Source: Imbricaverruca yamaguchii (lineage: Eukaryota; Arthropoda; Thecostraca; Neoverrucidae). From it: a DNA stretch of 64,000 nucleotides. The position numbers and the translations under genes are program-made. The stretch lies in NCBI GenBank assembly GCA_034440575.1, contig JAOTOL010001519.1, positions 735,001 through 799,000 on the forward strand. The letters run 5' to 3'. The notes below the pieces were generated by a model, which saw nothing but the letters and a program-made list of their open reading frames with translations, did no database searches and was not told where the DNA came from. Positions 1 to 64,000 of this stretch are shown piece after piece; the stretch's first letter is position 1; each line of letters begins with the position of its first letter.

Positions 1-57
1 AGACAGAATGTATAAATATCATTAGCCACGCGCTTGACTTGAATAAGCAGTACTCAC

Positions 58-60798
<60,741 letters not shown>

Positions 60799-60829
60799 CT
60801 GGAAATGGGCGGAGGTCCGGTCAGGTGTG

Positions 60830-61570
60830 GTCTGACCAGCGAACGGCGGGGAGTGGGGTGAGATGTGATATGACCTTTGTAAGGTGGAGAGCGTAGTGAT
60901 GTGTGGTCTGATCTGGAGAAGGTGGAGAGTGGGGTGAGATGTCCTCTGACCTTTGCAGGGTGGAGAGTGTAGTTAGGTGCGTTCTGACCCGGGGAAGGTG
61001 AAGAGTGTGGTGAGATGTTTCCTGACTCGGAGAAGGTGGGGAGTGTGGTGAGCTGTGTTCTAACCTGGAGAAGATAGAGAGTGTAGTGAGATGCGTTCTG
61101 ACCTGGAGAAGATGGGAATGTGGTGAGATGTCTTCTGACCTGGATAAGGTGGAGAGTGTGGTGAGATGTGTTCTGATCTGGAGAAGGTGGAATGTATGGT
61201 GGGTTCTGGGTCTTAGATTGACGGATTGAGGACGAAGAAGAGTATTGTGACATTCAGTTTAGTCAGTACAATGTCAGTACAAAGTCAGTACAATGTACAG
61301 AGTATTATTAGATGTCACTTAGCCTAAGGGTGAGGGTCTGTTTCGACCTGAGGTATGTGTAGTGTATGGCTTGAATGTCTGATTTTGGAATGCAAACGGA
61401 GAGTGAAGTGGTATGTGGTCTGATTGATCTGCGTTAGATGGATGCCGTGATCTGATCTGGGGACTGTCACCGGAGCTGGAGGCGGTGGAGGGTGCGATGA
61501 TATTTGATCTGATCTGAACACTGTCGCTTGAGTTGGAGTCGATGGAAGGTGCGATGTTATTGGATCTGAC
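60830..61570 (-). repeat. Acceptor-like tandem repeats upstream of E1 (~9 units)
   Basis: On the minus strand units of about 45-55 bases contain CACTCTCCACCTTCTCCAG then GTCAGAACGCATCTCAC. The CCAG|GTCAG core equals the E1 acceptor and first bases (TTTCCAG|GTCAGGACGTG). Units are degenerate and continue as a 57-bp doublet at 61450-61565. Confidence 0.65.
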
Positions 61571-63069
61571 AGTGAGCGCAAGAGTCTTTCAAAAGCCATA
61601 AGGATTGAGATGGATATTGGAGCGAATGTTTGCTTTAGTAACTTAATGCAATGTTGCTAGCTTTTTGGCGTTGTACATATATTGACCTGAAAACGGCTCC
61701 GCACTTCTACCTTTGCAGTTGTTACTTCTACATGCATCCTCCAGAGGAAATTACCGACCTTCACCGTGCAATGGCAATTGTAACAAGAAACCTGATTCAC
61801 CCGCACTTAGTCATGTGCATCCATATTGCTGCACCACGTGTCACGCTATCATTGAACTAACCGCAAACTATGCACCATTAATTTGCTGAATGAGTTTTTG
61901 CGCGGCACAGTGCACACTAGGTCACCAGAGACGTTTCTCGAGATCAAGAACAACATCAGGATGACAGTGCACTATATTAAGTCCGAGACGTGTCGCTGTG
62001 TCACCCAGGAGAAGAGACCTTGAAACGCTTGGAGGTCAGCGCTGGGTGAAGAGGGGTACACTTGGAGCGCGTGCCGTAAGGGTGTTCAAACTTAGCACCA
62101 TTTGTAGCAGGATTTGCTTTCACAAACGTATAGTAAAGCACAGCACATATTGATGGCAATCCAGGATTTCCGTGAAATAGCTCCAAGTTGTGGACACTTA
62201 AAATGTGGTGTTTTAATGCGGGACGCACGATGTATAGGGCCTGACAGAATTTCCATCCGACCAGCCTGGCGACCACGGCTTTCTGGGCCATTTATTCAAC
62301 TTAAGTACTGCGCTGCGGTTATCTGATGTGTCATGTTTGTGTTGCTGGAAACTTTATAATGAAGGAGAGAGCTAACAGCAAACTCAACGCCTAATTCCTC
62401 TTCGTCGTCACATTATGTGATTAATATGTCGACGCGGGATTATTAATTCCCGCTGAAAGTTGTCAGTCACTTAATATAGTTTCAGCATAAGGACACCACA
62501 TGTGTTATAATACTGCATAACATACGTGTCTTAAATCGATCTTCTATATGCACCATAGCTACATGGATTCCGCTACCGTGCGTGTGGATGTGGCTGGAAA
62601 ATACACCAACAAACCCATATGAAGAAGAACCTTTTTTCACCCAGCCTAACTCATTCAGTGGAAGGAACCCCACGTCTGCGGATTGCAATCTTCCAGAATA
62701 ATAATACACCAAACATTCAGCCATCAAAAGGACTGTGCGAGTGCTTCGCTGGGGGAGAATAGTCACATTGTGGTCATCTGAAGACTGGTCATATCGGGGT
62801 CATCTGAAGATTGGTCATATTGTGGTCGTCTGAAGACTGACCATATTGTGGCTATATGAAACGACTGGATTTCAACATTCAAAGGAAGACGTTCTCATGG
62901 CCATCATAGCTTGCAGCAGACAACAAATATATAAACACCTGCCAAGTGCACGTTTTGTCGAGGCTAAACGCTCCTCAGTTCACTTCAGTTCGCGCATTTA
63001 ACATCGAACTGCATTACACGCATATGCATTGCATACAACCTCGCGAGTTTAGACGCTCCCCCCCCCTCC

Positions 63070-63740
63070 CTTTATGGTACGAAACGCACAATGTCACTCT
63101 GTGCCACGGCGTATAGACCATGCCTGTCACTCTCTGTTGCTGTGTCAGCCCTCTGTTACTCCTGCCATGTGGCGAACCATCTGCCGCTCTCGGTCACCAT
63201 ACGAATCCTCTGCCATTCACGGCCTCAGTCTGTCCCTGCCACCCAGTGTCACAGTCTGAGTCCTCTGCCACTCTACCCACAGTCTGACCCCGTGCCATCC
63301 CGGCCATGGTCTGAGCAATCTGCCCTCTCTTTACAGCCTGAGGCCTCTGCCACTCTCCCCACAGCTCGAGCTCTCATTTCCACATGTCATAGTCTGAGCC
63401 ATGCAATACTCTGACCAAAGTACCGAGCCGGCTGTACCACCTCTGCCATGGTCTGAGCCGTCTGCCAATCTCCCACGACAGCGTATCATAACCTCCACTG
63501 GTCATTACCTCCACATTTCATGACCCCCACAAATTCAACATACTCGAAGCGGTCGTAACCTCCGCAAGTCATAATCACCACAGTTCACAACCTCCACAAT
63601 TCCGAAGCGGTCATAGCCTCCACAGGTCATAAGCTCCACAACTCCTGATGCGGTCATAACCTCCACAGCTCACATCCTCCACAACTTCAAGGTGGTCATA
63701 GCCTCCACAGTTCACAACCTCCACAGGTTCAAGAGTTCAA
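63070..63740. repeat. Degenerate tandem repeats
   Basis: Units with CTGCCACTCTCCCCACAG and GTCTGAG motifs (63070-63480), then GGTCATAACCTCCACAG-type units of 30-45 bases (63480-63740). Strongly diverged. Confidence 0.7.
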
Positions 63741-63879
63741 TAATTTCCCAGAAGCATCACTTCATAGCTATAGTAGTTCATAGCTTCATAGTAGCTATTG
63801 CTAGGTAGTGGCACGACCTAGGTATTATCGCAACGAATATTAAATGAATAGCATGCTACTAAACGTTGAAGTATAGTAG

Positions 63880-63905
63880 CCTAACCTATCCTAACCTAAC
63901 CTAAC
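63880..63905. repeat. Interstitial CCTAA (arthropod telomere-type) tract
   Basis: CCTAACCTATCCTAACCTAA then CCTAAC: five pentamers, one with a substitution. TTAGG is the ancestral telomere repeat of arthropods. The tract is too short and internal to be a chromosome end. Confidence 0.75.
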
Positions 63906-64000
63906 ATAATAACTAGACCTAGACAGCTAGCGCTTTGGTGATGCTTCTAGAAAATCATGAAGTTGTTGAATATCTGGAGGTTGTAAGCTGTGGATAAAAT

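Larger units (their letters stand above)
61571..64000. other. Intron upstream of E1
   Basis: Contains a ~30-bp repeat near 62750-62860 (GTGGTCATCTGAAGACTGGT-type, four copies), degenerate CTCTGCCACTCT/CAGTCTGAG repeats at 63070-63480, CCTCCACA-type repeats at 63480-63740 and a CCTAA tract at 63880-63905. No further teneurin exon was found. Confidence 0.5.

Overview
The window is intronic and exonic DNA of a multicellular animal. It carries ten consecutive minus-strand exons of one teneurin gene (type II transmembrane cell-adhesion receptor; Ten-m/Ten-a/Odz family), covering positions 60798 down to 58. The gene is open at both ends: its start codon lies beyond 64000, and EGF8, the C-rich region, the NHL/YD-repeat barrel and the toxin-like C-terminal domain lie below position 1. 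EGF-like sequence resembles arthropod teneurins ([24 protein letters not shown]), and an interstitial CCTAA (TTAGG) tract at 63880-63905 also points to an arthropod. GC-biased third codon positions and very abundant simple repeats suggest a crustacean, perhaps a barnacle, but the species is inference. There is no prokaryotic gene organisation.

Exons in transcript order: cytoplasmic domain E1 (60499-60798), E2 (51756-51893), E3 (50352-50451); transmembrane exon E4 (44536-44768); juxtamembrane ectodomain E5 (38805-38915), E6 (27185-27336); jelly-roll-like linker plus EGF1 E7 (22673-23057); EGF2-3 E8 (12627-12821); EGF4-5 E9 (2039-2248); EGF6-7 E10 (58-243). All boundaries were placed by hand on AG/GT sites. 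The phases are compatible across all nine introns (1,1,2,1,1,0,1,1,1), giving 2010 coding bases (670 codons). EGF2 and EGF5 each have five cysteines instead of six, as known for teneurins, where the unpaired cysteines form the covalent dimer.

The striking feature is how the gene is interrupted. Most exon-intron junctions sit at the edge of a tandem array whose unit is a copy of that same junction: the last or first bases of the exon plus the splice donor or acceptor. The E7 donor (G|GTGAGTAC) is repeated about 80 times in a 30-bp array; the E8 acceptor plus first EGF2 cysteines about 13 times (45 bp); the E5 donor about 22 times (48 bp); the E9 donor about 38 times (23/29 bp). E2, E4, E6 and E1 show the same thing. 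Many units are multiples of three and stop-free in the gene frame, so alternative splice-site choice could lengthen the protein in fixed steps. I see no standard feature class that covers this, and it is the main candidate for an undescribed phenomenon.

The rest is intron: other mini- and microsatellites, a TTAA-bounded piggyBac-like non-autonomous element (three copies), a tRNA-derived SINE (two copies), a LINE 3' fragment, and long stretches where I see nothing. No complete second gene is supported; one 181-codon plus-strand ORF with a signal-peptide-like start is listed as a weak candidate.
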